From positions 62,001 to 126,000 of the forward strand of contig NZ_JBBYXK010000003.1 of the NCBI RefSeq assembly GCF_039655875.1: a DNA stretch of 64,000 nucleotides, given 5' to 3'. The position numbers and the translations under genes were made by a program. Shown piece after piece: positions 1-9,266 of this stretch (positions within the stretch are counted from its first letter, which is position 1; each line of letters begins with the position of its first letter). The notes under the pieces are model-generated. The model searched no databases. It saw nothing but the letters and a program-made list of their open reading frames with translations, and was not told the origin of the DNA. Source of the stretch: Emcibacter sp. SYSU 3D8 (lineage in GTDB: Bacteria; Pseudomonadota; Alphaproteobacteria; SMXS01).

Positions 1-160
1 CGCGGGCGCGCACCGCCTCGGCGGCAAAGCGCAGCGCCGCGTTCTTCTGTTCGGCCGGAACGGTGGCGAGCCGGCGGGCGGCATCCTTGGCCGCCGTGCC
101 CAGCGTCTGCATGACGCTATCGATCTCGCTGTCGCGCGTGCGCATTTCGGCGACGGTCAT
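1..160 (-). CDS. proA: Glutamate-5-semialdehyde dehydrogenase, N-terminal part (window edge)
   Basis: Only the first 53 codons are in the window; the gene runs off the left edge. The start reads MTVAEMRTRDSEIDSVMQTL and continues with a helix-rich stretch containing KDAARRLATVPAEQKNAALR, typical of the ProA amino terminus. ProA reduces glutamyl-5-phosphate to glutamate-5-semialdehyde in proline synthesis. Its ATG overlaps the TGA of the upstream kinase gene (ATGA), the classic proBA coupling, which supports the call although the catalytic cysteine is outside the window. Confidence 0.9.
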   Translation of the reverse strand, partial: MTVAEMRTRDSEIDSVMQTLGTAAKDAARRLATVPAEQKNAALRFAAEAVRAR

Positions 161-1287
161 GGTCTTGTCTCCTGCAGCAGCACCAGATGGTCCCGGTGGA
201 TCAGCGGCCCGCGTCCCTTGTAGCCCAGTACGTCCTCGATGGCGTCGCTCCGGCGGCCCATGATACGGCGGGCCTCGTCGCTTGAATAGGCGACAAGCCC
301 GCGCGCCAGATCGCGGCCTTCGGCGTCCTGCACGGTCACCGTGTCGCCGCGTTCGAACGTGCCCCTGATGTCGGAGACACCCGCCGCCAGCAGGCTCTTG
401 CCCTGGCGCAGCGCCTCCTGGGCCCCCGAATCAACCGTCAGCACGGAGGTGGGCCGCAGGGTGCCTGCGATCCACTGCTTGCGCACGGTCAGCGGCGCCT
501 CGTGGGCCTCGAACCAGGTGCCGATGCCGGTGTCGCGGTAGCGGCCGATGGGATGGTCGGGCCCGCCATTGACGATCAGCACGTGGCACCCCGAGGGCAC
601 CGCGATCCTGGCGGCGGCCATCTTGGTCACCATGCCGCCCCTGCCAACGCCGTCGGCCTTGGTGTCGCCCGCCATTTCCTCGATCTCGGGTGTGATGCGG
701 GGAATGTGGCGGAACAGGGTGGCGGCGGGATCGAGGCCGGGATCGGCGGAATACAGCCCGTCCACATCCGACAGGATGACCAGGCAATCGGCCGAGATCA
801 TCTGCGCCACGCGCGCGGCCAGGCGGTCATTGTCGCCGTAGCGCAATTCGTGGGTGGCGACGGTGTCGTTTTCGTTGATGACGGGCAGGGCGCCCAGATG
901 CACCAGCGCCTCGATGGTGTCGCGGGCGTTCAGATAGCGGCGGCGGACCTCGGTATCGTCCAGGGTCAGCAGGATCTGCGCCACGGTAATGTCGTGGCGC
1001 AGCATGGTTTCCTGATAGGCGTGCGCCAGCTTGATCTGGCCAACGGCGGCGGCGGCCTGGCTGTCGGCGAGCCGGGCCCGGTTGAATTCGGGGCCCAGAT
1101 GGGGCGAGCCCAGCGCCACCGCGCCGGAAGAGACGATGACCACCTGGGTCCCGCGCGCCCGAAGCGCCACGATGTCCTCCGCCAGCGATGCAAGCCAGCC
1201 GCGGCGCAGGCCGGTTCGCCGGTCGACGAGTGTTGCCGAGCCGATCTTGATGACGATGCGCCGTGCGCGGCTGAAATCGTATTGCAT
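157..1287 (-). CDS. proB: Glutamate 5-kinase
   Basis: 376 residues, the usual length for the two-domain enzyme. It phosphorylates glutamate in the first step of proline synthesis in the cytoplasm. An amino acid kinase domain fills about residues 8-255 (VIKIGSATLVD at the start, the VIVSSGAVALG segment, NENDTVA, and LSDVDGLYSADP). A PUA domain follows at about 280-355. The stop overlaps the proA start by four bases and the gene begins 10 bases downstream of obgE, so obgE, proB and proA look co-transcribed. Product feedback by proline is usual for the family. Confidence 0.96.
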   Translation of the reverse strand: MQYDFSRARRIVIKIGSATLVDRRTGLRRGWLASLAEDIVALRARGTQVVIVSSGAVALGSPHLGPEFNRARLADSQAAAAVGQIKLAHAYQETMLRHDITVAQILLTLDDTEVRRRYLNARDTIEALVHLGALPVINENDTVATHELRYGDNDRLAARVAQMISADCLVILSDVDGLYSADPGLDPAATLFRHIPRITPEIEEMAGDTKADGVGRGGMVTKMAAARIAVPSGCHVLIVNGGPDHPIGRYRDTGIGTWFEAHEAPLTVRKQWIAGTLRPTSVLTVDSGAQEALRQGKSLLAAGVSDIRGTFERGDTVTVQDAEGRDLARGLVAYSSDEARRIMGRRSDAIEDVLGYKGRGPLIHRDHLVLLQETRP

Positions 1288-1297
1288 GGCCGCGATC

Positions 1298-2347
<1,050 letters not shown>

Positions 2348-2371
2348 CTAGATGGGCCTGGGGCCAATACG

Positions 2372-2402
2372 AAAAAAGGGGAATGGTTATCCATCCCCCT
2401 TC
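2372..2402 (-). terminator. Rho-independent terminator after rpmA
   Basis: On the minus strand an AAGGGGGATGG arm, a short ATAA loop and a CCATTCCCC arm are followed directly by six T residues. It lies between the L27 stop and the obgE start, so it would end rplU-rpmA transcripts or attenuate read-through into obgE. Confidence 0.8.
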
Positions 2403-2426
2403 GGTCGGACAACCATGTGTCGATAG

Positions 2427-2684
2427 TCAGTTCGCCGGCTCGACCCTCACATACTGACGGTCGTCGCGGGCGACGTAAAACTTCACCTTGCCCGGCGTCA
2501 GCGCGAACAGGGTGTGGTCCTTGCCCATGCCCACGTTCTCGCCCGGGTGCCACTTGGTGCCGCGCTGGCGGATGATGATGTTGCCGGCAACGACGGCCTC
2601 GTCGCCGAACTTCTTGACGCCGAGACGGCGACCGGCGGTATCGCGACCGTTGCGCGAGCTGCCGCCTGCTTTCTTATGTGCCAT
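2427..2684 (-). CDS. rpmA: 50S ribosomal protein L27
   Basis: 85 residues starting [15 protein letters not shown], the diagnostic L27 amino terminus, whose flexible tail reaches the peptidyl transferase centre. It ends with YVRVEPAN. The start is fixed by the conserved MAHKK and by an AGGAG-type ribosome site about 8 bases upstream (reads CCAAGGAGCAGC on the minus strand). No Firmicutes-type N-terminal extension needing cleavage is present. It sits 19 bases downstream of rplU in the usual ribosomal protein operon. Confidence 0.97.
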   Translation of the reverse strand: MAHKKAGGSSRNGRDTAGRRLGVKKFGDEAVVAGNIIIRQRGTKWHPGENVGMGKDHTLFALTPGKVKFYVARDDRQYVRVEPAN

Positions 2685-2703
2685 GGGTGCTGCTCCTTGG
2701 GGC

Positions 2704-3018
2704 TTAGCTGGCCGAAATGCCGGTGATGCGCAGCACGGTCTGGTGCTGGCGATGGCCGTTCTTGCGGCGATAATTCTGGCGGCGCTTCTTCTTGAAGATG
2801 ATGATCTTCTTGGCGCGGGACTGCTCCAGCACCTCGGCGGTGACCGACGCGCCCTCGACCATCGGGGCGCCGAGCGTGACGTTGTCACCCTCGCCGACGG
2901 CCAGCACATCGCCAAAGTTCAGGGTGGCGCCCGCGTCGCCTTCCAGCTTCTCGACCTTGATCACGTCGCCGGCTGCGACCCGGTACTGCTTGCCGCCCGT
3001 CTTGATTACTGCGAACAT
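2704..3018 (-). CDS. rplU: 50S ribosomal protein L21
   Basis: 104 residues beginning [14 protein letters not shown], the hallmark of L21, with the basic segment [20 protein letters not shown] that contacts 23S rRNA. It is the first gene of the rplU-rpmA operon and has a good sigma-70-type promoter about 80 bases upstream. L21 is a primary large-subunit binding protein contacting 23S rRNA. Confidence 0.97.
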   Translation of the reverse strand: MFAVIKTGGKQYRVAAGDVIKVEKLEGDAGATLNFGDVLAVGEGDNVTLGAPMVEGASVTAEVLEQSRAKKIIIFKKKRRQNYRRKNGHRQHQTVLRITGISAS

Positions 3019-3096
3019 TTCTCGTCTCTTTCCGCGGGGCGGGCCCCGTGCATGGATTCCGTGTCCGGTGGGGCGGACCCCCTCGGAAGAGCGCGC

Positions 3097-3124
3097 ACTA
3101 TAGCGATTCGGCTTTTCAAGTCAA
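3097..3124 (-). promoter_or_regulatory. Sigma-70-type promoter of rplU-rpmA
   Basis: On the minus strand a -35 box TTGACT (3124-3119) and a -10 box TATAGT (3102-3097) are separated by 16 bases. It points at rplU, 79 bases downstream. This is one of the clearest housekeeping promoters in the window. Confidence 0.75.
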
Positions 3125-3208
3125 TACGAGCGGCAGGCCAACGCGGGCATTTACTTTCCTTCTGCGTGTCGCTAGTTTCCCGCCGCATCGAGACCAGCCT
3201 ACCCCAGC

Positions 3209-3298
<90 letters not shown>

Positions 3299-3600
3299 TT
3301 TTCATTCCCAGAATTCCCGGTCAACGATGCGCCTGAAGGGCGAGCGGGTTACCCGCGCAACGCTGGCGAGTGCCTGGATGCCAAGCGCATCGGGAATGAG
3401 GCGCAGGATGCCGGTCCGGAACCTGCGGCTCGCCGGCACCCATCCACGCCGGTAAAACCACCTTGGCATTCCGGACGTGCGGGGCGAGCATGGGGCAGCG
3501 GGGGCTTCCACCGAATGGCGGGACCGGTAGCGCCATTGGCTGCTTCTACCGGACCTTACGCCCAAGCGCGCTGCAGGACATGCTCGAACAGGGACAGCCG
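3299..3600. other. Intergenic stretch without a recognised gene
   Basis: About 300 bases between the tRNA and the next coding start. Short open frames here have no signal, no ribosome site and no family resemblance. It should contain the tRNA 3' processing region and the promoter of the downstream exported protein, but I see no convincing -35/-10 pair. Confidence 0.5.
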
Positions 3601-4311
3601 ATGCGCCGATGGTCTTTCATGCTGGTTGCGGCTCTTGCCGTGATGATCGGCGGCGGTCCCGCGCTGGCGCAGGAGCGGGTCTATACCTACCGCGTCGTCC
3701 ATCCGCTCTATGGCGCGATCGGCACCTATGCCAAGAGCGCTGCGCTGGCGGGTGAAACGCTGCGCCTCGAGAGCCGCTTGCGCGTCGCCGTGCGGATTCT
3801 CGGCATCGTCGTTCATCGGGAGGAGGGTGACTACACGGTCACCTTTCGCGGTGGCCGGCTGCTGGCATTCCAGGCGACAACCGTGGTCAACGGCAAGCGT
3901 GCCGATGTCAGCGGCGAAGTGCAGGGCGATCATTTCGTCGTGACCTCGCCCGCAGGTGCCGTAAACGCGCCCCTTGGTGTCGCTCCATCCGATCCCTGGA
4001 TACTGAACAAGCGCGGCACGGTGTCGGTCGTGTCGATGAAGAATGGGCAGATCATCCCCACGCAGGTCACCGGCGGCGAGGCGGCGACGGTGTCGGTTCA
4101 GGGCGTCGCGGTGACAACCCGCCATTTTACGGCCCAGGGCGAACAATTGCAGGAGACATGGCTGAACGACCGCGGCGTGCCCATCATCTTCCGCAGCGCC
4201 GAGAACGGCACGCCGATCGATTTCATCCTTACGTCGCCGCTGGACGATGCGGGCCGCACCGAACCGGGCCTTGTGCCATCCCTCAGATTGACGCCGGAGC
4301 GCGAGAGATAG
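3601..4311 (+). CDS. Exported protein, DUF6134-like
   Basis: 236 residues. The ATG at 3601 is chosen because it gives a clean Sec signal peptide (MRRWSF, hydrophobic core, GGGPALAQ cleavage site). The mature part is beta-rich, begins YTYRVVHPLYGAIGTYAKS, and ends with DPWILNKRGTVSVV and an ETWLNDRGVPIIFRSAENG segment. This pattern resembles DUF6134, a periplasmic family of unknown function. The gene stands alone between a tRNA and a sulfotransferase. Family placement is from memory of the pattern, so moderate confidence; that it is real and secreted is more certain. Confidence 0.7.
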   Translation: MRRWSFMLVAALAVMIGGGPALAQERVYTYRVVHPLYGAIGTYAKSAALAGETLRLESRLRVAVRILGIVVHREEGDYTVTFRGGRLLAFQATTVVNGKRADVSGEVQGDHFVVTSPAGAVNAPLGVAPSDPWILNKRGTVSVVSMKNGQIIPTQVTGGEAATVSVQGVAVTTRHFTAQGEQLQETWLNDRGVPIIFRSAENGTPIDFILTSPLDDAGRTEPGLVPSLRLTPERER

Positions 4312-4441
4312 GCGATCCGGCCGTGCAGGGGCCGGACCAGACCGGTCGTTGCACCGTGGTTGTTCCCTTTAGGCCATCTCCGGAATTTCGCTTAAGCTCG
4401 GCGGCGTCATCATCGGTCAAACTTGAACGGGGGGAATCTGA

Positions 4442-5095
4442 ATGGCACTGGACGTCATCGGCGCGGGCTTCGGGCGCACGGGCACGCTGTCTCTCAAGCT
4501 GGCGCTCGAGAAAATCGGCTTCGGACCCTGCTATCACATGATGGAAGTGCTCAAGAACCCGCACTTCACGGCCTTTTGGAAGAAGGCCGCGTTCAACGAG
4601 CCGGTGGACTGGGACGAGGTTTTCGCCGGCTACCGCGCGACGGTCGATTGGCCGGGCTGTTCCTACTGGAAGGAACTGGCGATTGCCTATCCGGCGGCCA
4701 AGGTGGTCCTCAGCGTGCGCGATCCGGACCGCTGGTATGAAAGCACCCAGAACACCATCTTCTCGCCGGAGATGATGAAGCGGGCCGCCGAGTCGCCGCC
4801 CGACGAAAACCGCGCCGGCATGATGAAAAAGATCCTGGGAGACACGTTCGGGGGCCGGTTCGCGGACCGCGATCACGCGATCGCCGTGTTCAACGATCAC
4901 ATCAAGACGGTGAAAAGCACCATCCCGCCCGATCGTCTGCTGGTGTTCGAGGTTGCCGATGGCTGGGAGCCGCTATGCTCGTTTCTCGGCGCCGATATTC
5001 CCGACGAGCCGTTTCCCCGGACCAACAGCACCGATGAATTCGCCGACATCTTTCCGCCTCTGGTCAAGAACCAGGCCGGCTCGGCCGGCGGCTAA
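4442..5095 (+). CDS. Sulfotransferase family protein
   Basis: 217 residues, cytoplasmic. The start MALDVIGAGFGRTGTLSLKL contains the PAPS-binding loop motif GxGFGRTGTxSL of the short sulfotransferase family (Sulfotransfer_4 type). A second typical segment is KVVLSVRDPDRWYEST, where the Arg and Ser contact the 3'-phosphate of PAPS. Its substrate cannot be told from sequence. A GGGG ribosome site lies 8 bases upstream. The 3' end overlaps the convergent CsoR gene by four bases. Confidence 0.82.
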   Translation: MALDVIGAGFGRTGTLSLKLALEKIGFGPCYHMMEVLKNPHFTAFWKKAAFNEPVDWDEVFAGYRATVDWPGCSYWKELAIAYPAAKVVLSVRDPDRWYESTQNTIFSPEMMKRAAESPPDENRAGMMKKILGDTFGGRFADRDHAIAVFNDHIKTVKSTIPPDRLLVFEVADGWEPLCSFLGADIPDEPFPRTNSTDEFADIFPPLVKNQAGSAGG

Positions 5096-5364
5096 CGGGA
5101 ACGGGACACGACGGCCATGAGTTCGTCGATCTTCCGGCGGCGCTCGTCCTCGTCGCCGTTCTCGATCGCGTGGGCGACGCAATGACCGACATGATCGCGC
5201 AGGACTTCATCCTCGACCCGGTTGAGCGCGGCCTTGACCGCCTGGAGCTGGGTAATGACGTCGATGCAGTAGCGGTCTTCCTCGATCATCCGGGTGATGC
5301 CGCGCACCTGGCCCTCGATTCGGCCGAGGCGGCCGAGCGTGGATTTCTTGGCTGTCGGGTTCAT
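5092..5364 (-). CDS. CsoR-family metal-sensing repressor
   Basis: 90 residues, all-helical CsoR/RcnR/FrmR family (GRLGRIEGQVRGITRMIEE is diagnostic). Cys33, His58 and Cys62 match the C-H-C copper ligand pattern of CsoR rather than the His-Cys-His-His nickel/cobalt pattern of RcnR; FrmR usually lacks the last cysteine. The apo form would bind DNA and be released on Cu(I) binding. No copper ATPase or chaperone is nearby, so it is an orphan. A GGGTAT-type inverted repeat 32 bases upstream suggests autoregulation. A role in sensing other thiol-reactive ligands is possible. Confidence 0.85.
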   Translation of the reverse strand: MNPTAKKSTLGRLGRIEGQVRGITRMIEEDRYCIDVITQLQAVKAALNRVEDEVLRDHVGHCVAHAIENGDEDERRRKIDELMAVVSRSR

Positions 5365-5395
5365 GGCTTCTCTATATCCTCAGGGGCCTTGGCAG

Positions 5396-5412
5396 ATACC
5401 CCCTTAGGGTAT
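5396..5412. promoter_or_regulatory. Probable CsoR operator
   Basis: Perfect inverted repeat ATACCC-CCTTA-GGGTAT, 6-bp arms and a 5-base spacer, 32 bases upstream of the CsoR-type start. GC-rich tracts flanked by TA are typical of CsoR-family operators (established knowledge); that this protein binds it is inference. Confidence 0.7.
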
Positions 5413-5535
5413 ATGAGGGACATGATCGCGGCAAGCAGCGCGTGCTTGCCCGTCGCCGGCCAGCAGGACGGAGATGGCGCATCGAGAACGCCGCAACGGG
5501 CCCGGCCCGACAGCCCCGTCAGAGCAGACGATGCC

Positions 5536-6288
5536 CTAGGTGACTGCCAGGCCGCCATCGATGGCGATTACCTGCCCCGTCACCCAGTCGGCGCCGGGAT
5601 CAGCGAACTGCACGATCCAGCGGGCGACGTCGCCCGGCTTGCCACGGCGTTTGAGCGGAATTTGTGCGCGCTCCTGCGCCTCGATCTCAGCCGCCTGCCG
5701 CCGCGAGAGCCCCATCATGCCCGTCAGCGCCCCGGACTCGGTCGGCCCGGCCGCGACGGCATTGACGCGGATGCCATGAGGCGCGAGTTCTAGAGCCCAG
5801 CACCGGGTGAGGTGCTCGAGCGCCGCCTTGCTCGCGGCGTAGTGGCCGAGTCCGGCGACAGCCTTGTGGCCGAAGGTGCTCGAGACATTGATGATGGCGC
5901 CCTTCGCTGCGATCAGGTGGGGCAGCGCCGCTGCGGATAGCAGGCTGGGCCCGATGACATTCACGGCAAGGATCTGGCCGATGCGGTCGGCGCTGGCGTC
6001 GGCCAGCGGCAGAATGGCCCCGGCGCCGGCATTGTTCACCAGTATATCGACGCGGCCCCATGTTTCGGCAGCCTTCGCGACCGTGCGCGCTGCATCTTCA
6101 GGCCTGGCCGCGTCGGCGACGATGCCGGCGATGTTGGGATTGTCTCCGGCCGCTTCCTTGAGGGCCTGCGCGCGGCGGCCCGTGATGACGACCTTGGCCC
6201 CCTTGCCGGCAAAACTCAGTGCCGCGGCCCGGCCAATGCCGGAGCTGCCGCCGGTGACGATCACGACTTTGCCGTTGAAATCATTCAT
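5536..6288 (-). CDS. SDR family oxidoreductase
   Basis: 250 residues, classical short-chain dehydrogenase fold. The cofactor loop is TGGSSGIG near the start, then NNAG, catalytic Ser in NVSS and YAASK with the catalytic Tyr and Lys, and a C-terminal VTGQVIAIDGG segment. The start at 6288 is set by MNDFNGKVVIVTGG and an AAAGG site upstream. It is the last gene of a four-gene operon with an AhpD-like protein, a membrane protein and an NmrA-like protein, suggesting a redox or detoxification role. Substrate unknown. Confidence 0.88.
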   Translation of the reverse strand: MNDFNGKVVIVTGGSSGIGRAAALSFAGKGAKVVITGRRAQALKEAAGDNPNIAGIVADAARPEDAARTVAKAAETWGRVDILVNNAGAGAILPLADASADRIGQILAVNVIGPSLLSAAALPHLIAAKGAIINVSSTFGHKAVAGLGHYAASKAALEHLTRCWALELAPHGIRVNAVAAGPTESGALTGMMGLSRRQAAEIEAQERAQIPLKRRGKPGDVARWIVQFADPGADWVTGQVIAIDGGLAVT

Positions 6289-6363
6289 GAGAGTGCCTTT
6301 CGTCTTTGCCGCCTGACCCGGCCCGGCGATGCGCCGCGCAACGCGCCGCATCGCCGGTTGTGA

Positions 6364-6828
6364 TCAGGCGGCAACCGGTGCCGATTTGTCCACGGGATGG
6401 ACCGCGCGAAGACCGATCTGGATCATGTTCCAGGCATTGATCGCACCGATGAGCAGGGTGAGATAGGCGATCTCGGTCTCGTTGAACCGGGCCTTCAGGA
6501 GCTCGTAATCCGCATCCGGTGCGTGCGTCTTGCCGACCCGGGTAAGGATCTCGGTCCAGTTGAGCGCGGCGCGCTCGCGGTCGGTGTATAGCGGTGAATG
6601 CCGCCAGGCATTGAGCAGGTGGAGCCGCATGTTGCTCTCGCCGTTCTTCAAGGCATCCTTCACATGCATGTGGATACAGAAGGAACAGCCGTTCAGCTGC
6701 GACGCGCGTACCTTCACCAACTCGACCAGACTGTGCTCCAGGCCGCTGTCGGCAATGGCGGTTTCGACCGCGATCATGGCCTTGGTGCCTTCGGGGGCGA
6801 TCTGGAAGATGTTCATTCGGGGTTTCAT
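6364..6828 (-). CDS. AhpD-like carboxymuconolactone decarboxylase family protein
   Basis: 154 residues, all-helical CMD/AhpD fold. The motif GCSFCIHMH holds the CxxC and downstream His of alkylhydroperoxidase AhpD-like proteins, which reduce peroxides or act as disulfide reductants. The sequence EGTKAMIAVETAIADSGLEHSLVELVKVRASQLNGC is divided between the helix before and the CxxC helix, as usual for this family. Its start overlaps the stop of the upstream membrane protein gene (ATGA), so the two are translationally coupled. Confidence 0.88.
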   Translation of the reverse strand: MKPRMNIFQIAPEGTKAMIAVETAIADSGLEHSLVELVKVRASQLNGCSFCIHMHVKDALKNGESNMRLHLLNAWRHSPLYTDRERAALNWTEILTRVGKTHAPDADYELLKARFNETEIAYLTLLIGAINAWNMIQIGLRAVHPVDKSAPVAA

Positions 6829-7253
6829 GTGACGCTCTCCAGTGGGGGGTGAGATGTCGAACGGGCGTCTGCGATCGCCCAGAAGGTCAGCAGCGCCCCG
6901 AGAATTGCCGGGAGCGTGACGGCGGGAAAATCCCTGGGGATCGCCGACGGCCCGCAGATGCCGACCGCGACCTCCCAGAAATGAAAAAGCGCGTGGCCGG
7001 CCAGCCAGAGGCTGGAGGCGCCCCAGGCGGCGATGCGATGCCGGGGCAGCACGGCGCCCGCGATGAAGGCGCCGCCCAGCAGCAGGAAGATCAGCCCGAT
7101 ATCGCGGATGAAGTGCTGGTTGAACGGACCGGTCGTCGTCACGCCCGGCACTGTGAAATACCAGGCGGCGGGCGAGACGAGCATGAACAGGCCGTTCGCG
7201 GCGGCGCCCAGTCCGAGCAGGAGGGCGGTCCCGATGCAGAAATGGCGGAGCAT
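6825..7253 (-). CDS. Small integral membrane protein
   Basis: 142 residues with four hydrophobic segments: GTALLLGLGAAANGLFML, a FLLLGGAFIAGAVL stretch, a segment around AAWGASSLWLAGHALFHF, and AVTLPAILGALLTFWAIA. The start at 7253 (MLRHFCIG) is preferred over upstream Arg-rich codons, which would place a charged low-complexity tail before the first helix. It resembles small DoxX-like or DUF4345-type proteins only in general layout, so no function is assigned. It sits between an NmrA-like gene and an AhpD-like gene, overlapping the latter by four bases. Confidence 0.75.
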   Translation of the reverse strand: MLRHFCIGTALLLGLGAAANGLFMLVSPAAWYFTVPGVTTTGPFNQHFIRDIGLIFLLLGGAFIAGAVLPRHRIAAWGASSLWLAGHALFHFWEVAVGICGPSAIPRDFPAVTLPAILGALLTFWAIADARSTSHPPLESVT

Positions 7254-7266
7254 GGTGCTCGTCCTT

Positions 7267-8052
7267 CTAGGCTGCGGATCGCGGCGCCGGTGCCGTTGCC
7301 TTCGGCGGCGCAACATGGGTCAGCCACCAGTCGAAGCTGGTGGCGCCGATCGCCGCATTCGGCGACGGCATCAGGGACATGTCGTCCAGCTTCAGGCCGA
7401 AATAGCGCGCTTCAGGATCGGCGATGACATTGCGCGGATCCCGGTCGAAGGCGAGCACCCGGCCGGTCAGCTCGTCGAGATAGAACATCTCGGGACCGGC
7501 GATTTCGACCACGCCGTTCACTGGCGTCCCCAGCGCGGCGTCGACAACCGCAGCGGCCACGTCCCGCGCGGCCATCGGCTGGAACCGCGCATGCGGCAGC
7601 CGCACGCTGCTGCCCACGGTACCCGACTGTGCGATGCCGCGAATGAACTCGAAGAACTGGGTGGCGTGGACGATGGTGTAGGGAATGACCGATGCCCTGA
7701 TCAGGCTCTCCTGGGCCAGCTTGGCGCGGAAATAGCCGCTGCCTTGCAGACGCTCCGTGCCCACCACCGAAAGGGCGACGTGGTGACGGACGCCCGCCGC
7801 CGCTTCCGCATCCGCCAGGTTCCGGCCGGCGGTCTGGAAGAAGTCCATTGCGGCCTTGTCCTCGAACGACGGCGAGTTGGCCACGTCGATCACCACGTCG
7901 GCGCCGGCAAGCGCTTCGGTGAGCCCTTCGCGGGTCACCGTGTTGACACCCGTCTCGGGCGCGGCGGCGCGTGCCGCATGACCCTTTCCGGTCAGCATCT
8001 CGACAACCTTGGACCCGATCAGGCCGGTTCCGCCTATGACTGTGATTTTCAT
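7267..8052 (-). CDS. NmrA-like NAD(P)-binding protein
   Basis: 261 residues, atypical extended SDR. It starts MKITVIGGTGLIGSKVVEML, the GxxGxxG dinucleotide loop of NmrA/QOR2-type proteins, and contains VALSVVGTERLQGSGYFRAK, in which the YxxxK pair is retained. The start is placed at 8052 because upstream codons lack the fold. It is first in the operon with a membrane protein, an AhpD-like protein and an SDR, transcribed away from the chloroperoxidase-like gene. Likely a redox sensor or quinone/oxidised-substrate reductase; substrate not visible. Confidence 0.85.
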   Translation of the reverse strand: MKITVIGGTGLIGSKVVEMLTGKGHAARAAAPETGVNTVTREGLTEALAGADVVIDVANSPSFEDKAAMDFFQTAGRNLADAEAAAGVRHHVALSVVGTERLQGSGYFRAKLAQESLIRASVIPYTIVHATQFFEFIRGIAQSGTVGSSVRLPHARFQPMAARDVAAAVVDAALGTPVNGVVEIAGPEMFYLDELTGRVLAFDRDPRNVIADPEARYFGLKLDDMSLMPSPNAAIGATSFDWWLTHVAPPKATAPAPRSAA

Positions 8053-8439
8053 GAATTCACCTCTGGGCAAGTGCGCGTCCTGCGCATTCCGGGCCCGGGA
8101 CCGCCAGCCGTCGGCCAGCCCCCGGGAACAGGAATGACGATCGCGAATTCGTGGCCCGGCCACCATCGTGCGGCCGGATGATTTTCCCTCACCAGAAGAT
8201 CGCAATACCTACACCTTGGCCCAGGGCGGCTCGTGAGATTCGCTGATGCCGGCCATCGTTTGAGCGATGCGCTCTTGGCCAACCTGATCAGGGGAGCTTG
8301 CGTCTCGCCTGCATCGGCCTGCCGGCCGGCAACGCGCGGCCATCCTTTAGTCTGATCGACCGACGCCGGTCCGCATCCGTACCCTTCTGGCATTGCAGAG
8401 CGGCCCGCTTTGGGCCTGCGCATCAACCAGGAGGATTCC
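8053..8439. other. Divergent intergenic region
   Basis: About 390 bases between the NmrA-like gene (leftward) and the chloroperoxidase-like gene (rightward). It must carry both promoters. I see only a weak CATCG/CGATG inverted repeat near 8253-8269 and no strong sigma-70 boxes or gene. Confidence 0.5.
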
Positions 8440-9261
8440 ATGCCGACGATCGCCACCAGGGAAGGACACGAGATCTATTACAAGGATTGGGGCCAGGGAC
8501 CGGTTGTGACCTTCTCCCACGGCTGGCCCCTGAATGCCGACGCCTGGGACGGCCAGCTGCTGTTCCTGGCGCAAAACGGCTTTCGCGTCGTGGCGCATGA
8601 CCGGCGCGGCCATGGCCGGTCGGAGCAGACGTCCAGCGGCAACGACATGGACGGCTATGCGGACGACCTCGCTGCCGTGATGGAGGCGCTCGACCTTCAC
8701 GGCGTCACCATGGTCGGGCATTCCACGGGTGGCGGCGAAGTGGCCCGCTACATCGGCCGATACGGAACGGGCAGGGTCGCAAAGGCCGTGCTGTTTGCCG
8801 CCGTTCCGCCGACCATGCTCCAGACGCCGGCCAATCCCGAGGGATTGCCCATGGCTGTTTTCGACGGCTTGCGCGCCGCGCTGGTGCGCGACCGCTCGCA
8901 ATTCTATCGGGATCTGGCGCAGCAGTTCTATGGCGCGAATCGTCCCGGGGCCAAGGTATCGCAGGGCGTGATCGACCAGTTCTGGCTGTGGAGCATGCAG
9001 GCCGGGCTGAAGAACGCCTTCGACTGCATCAGGGCGTTCTCGGAAACTGATTTCACGGCGGATCTGAAGGCGTTCGACGTGCCGACACTGATCCTGCACG
9101 GCGAGGACGACCAGATCGTGCCCATCCACGATGCGGCGCACAAATCCGCCCTGCTCATTGAGCACGCGAAGGCAATCTACTATCCCGGCGCGCCGCACGG
9201 CCTGATGTCGACCCATGCGGACCAGCTCAATGCGGATCTGCTGGCGTTTTTGAGGAGCTGA
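8440..9261 (+). CDS. Alpha/beta hydrolase, non-heme chloroperoxidase type
   Basis: 273 residues. The nucleophile Ser95 lies in GHSTGGGE, the acid Asp224 in HGEDDQIVP and the base His253 in GAPHGLMS, a complete triad. The overall sequence ([26 protein letters not shown]) is that of cofactor-free haloperoxidases/arylesterases, which hydrolyse esters and perform perhydrolysis. The ATG at 8440 follows an AGGAGG site. A small histidine kinase gene begins 5 bases after its stop. Physiological substrate unknown. Confidence 0.9.
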   Translation: MPTIATREGHEIYYKDWGQGPVVTFSHGWPLNADAWDGQLLFLAQNGFRVVAHDRRGHGRSEQTSSGNDMDGYADDLAAVMEALDLHGVTMVGHSTGGGEVARYIGRYGTGRVAKAVLFAAVPPTMLQTPANPEGLPMAVFDGLRAALVRDRSQFYRDLAQQFYGANRPGAKVSQGVIDQFWLWSMQAGLKNAFDCIRAFSETDFTADLKAFDVPTLILHGEDDQIVPIHDAAHKSALLIEHAKAIYYPGAPHGLMSTHADQLNADLLAFLRS

Positions 9262-9266
9262 CGGCC

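Noticed and set aside
8253-8269. CATCG/CGATG inverted repeat as an operator
   Set aside because: Only 5-bp arms and no placement relative to a visible promoter; chance is likely in GC-rich DNA.
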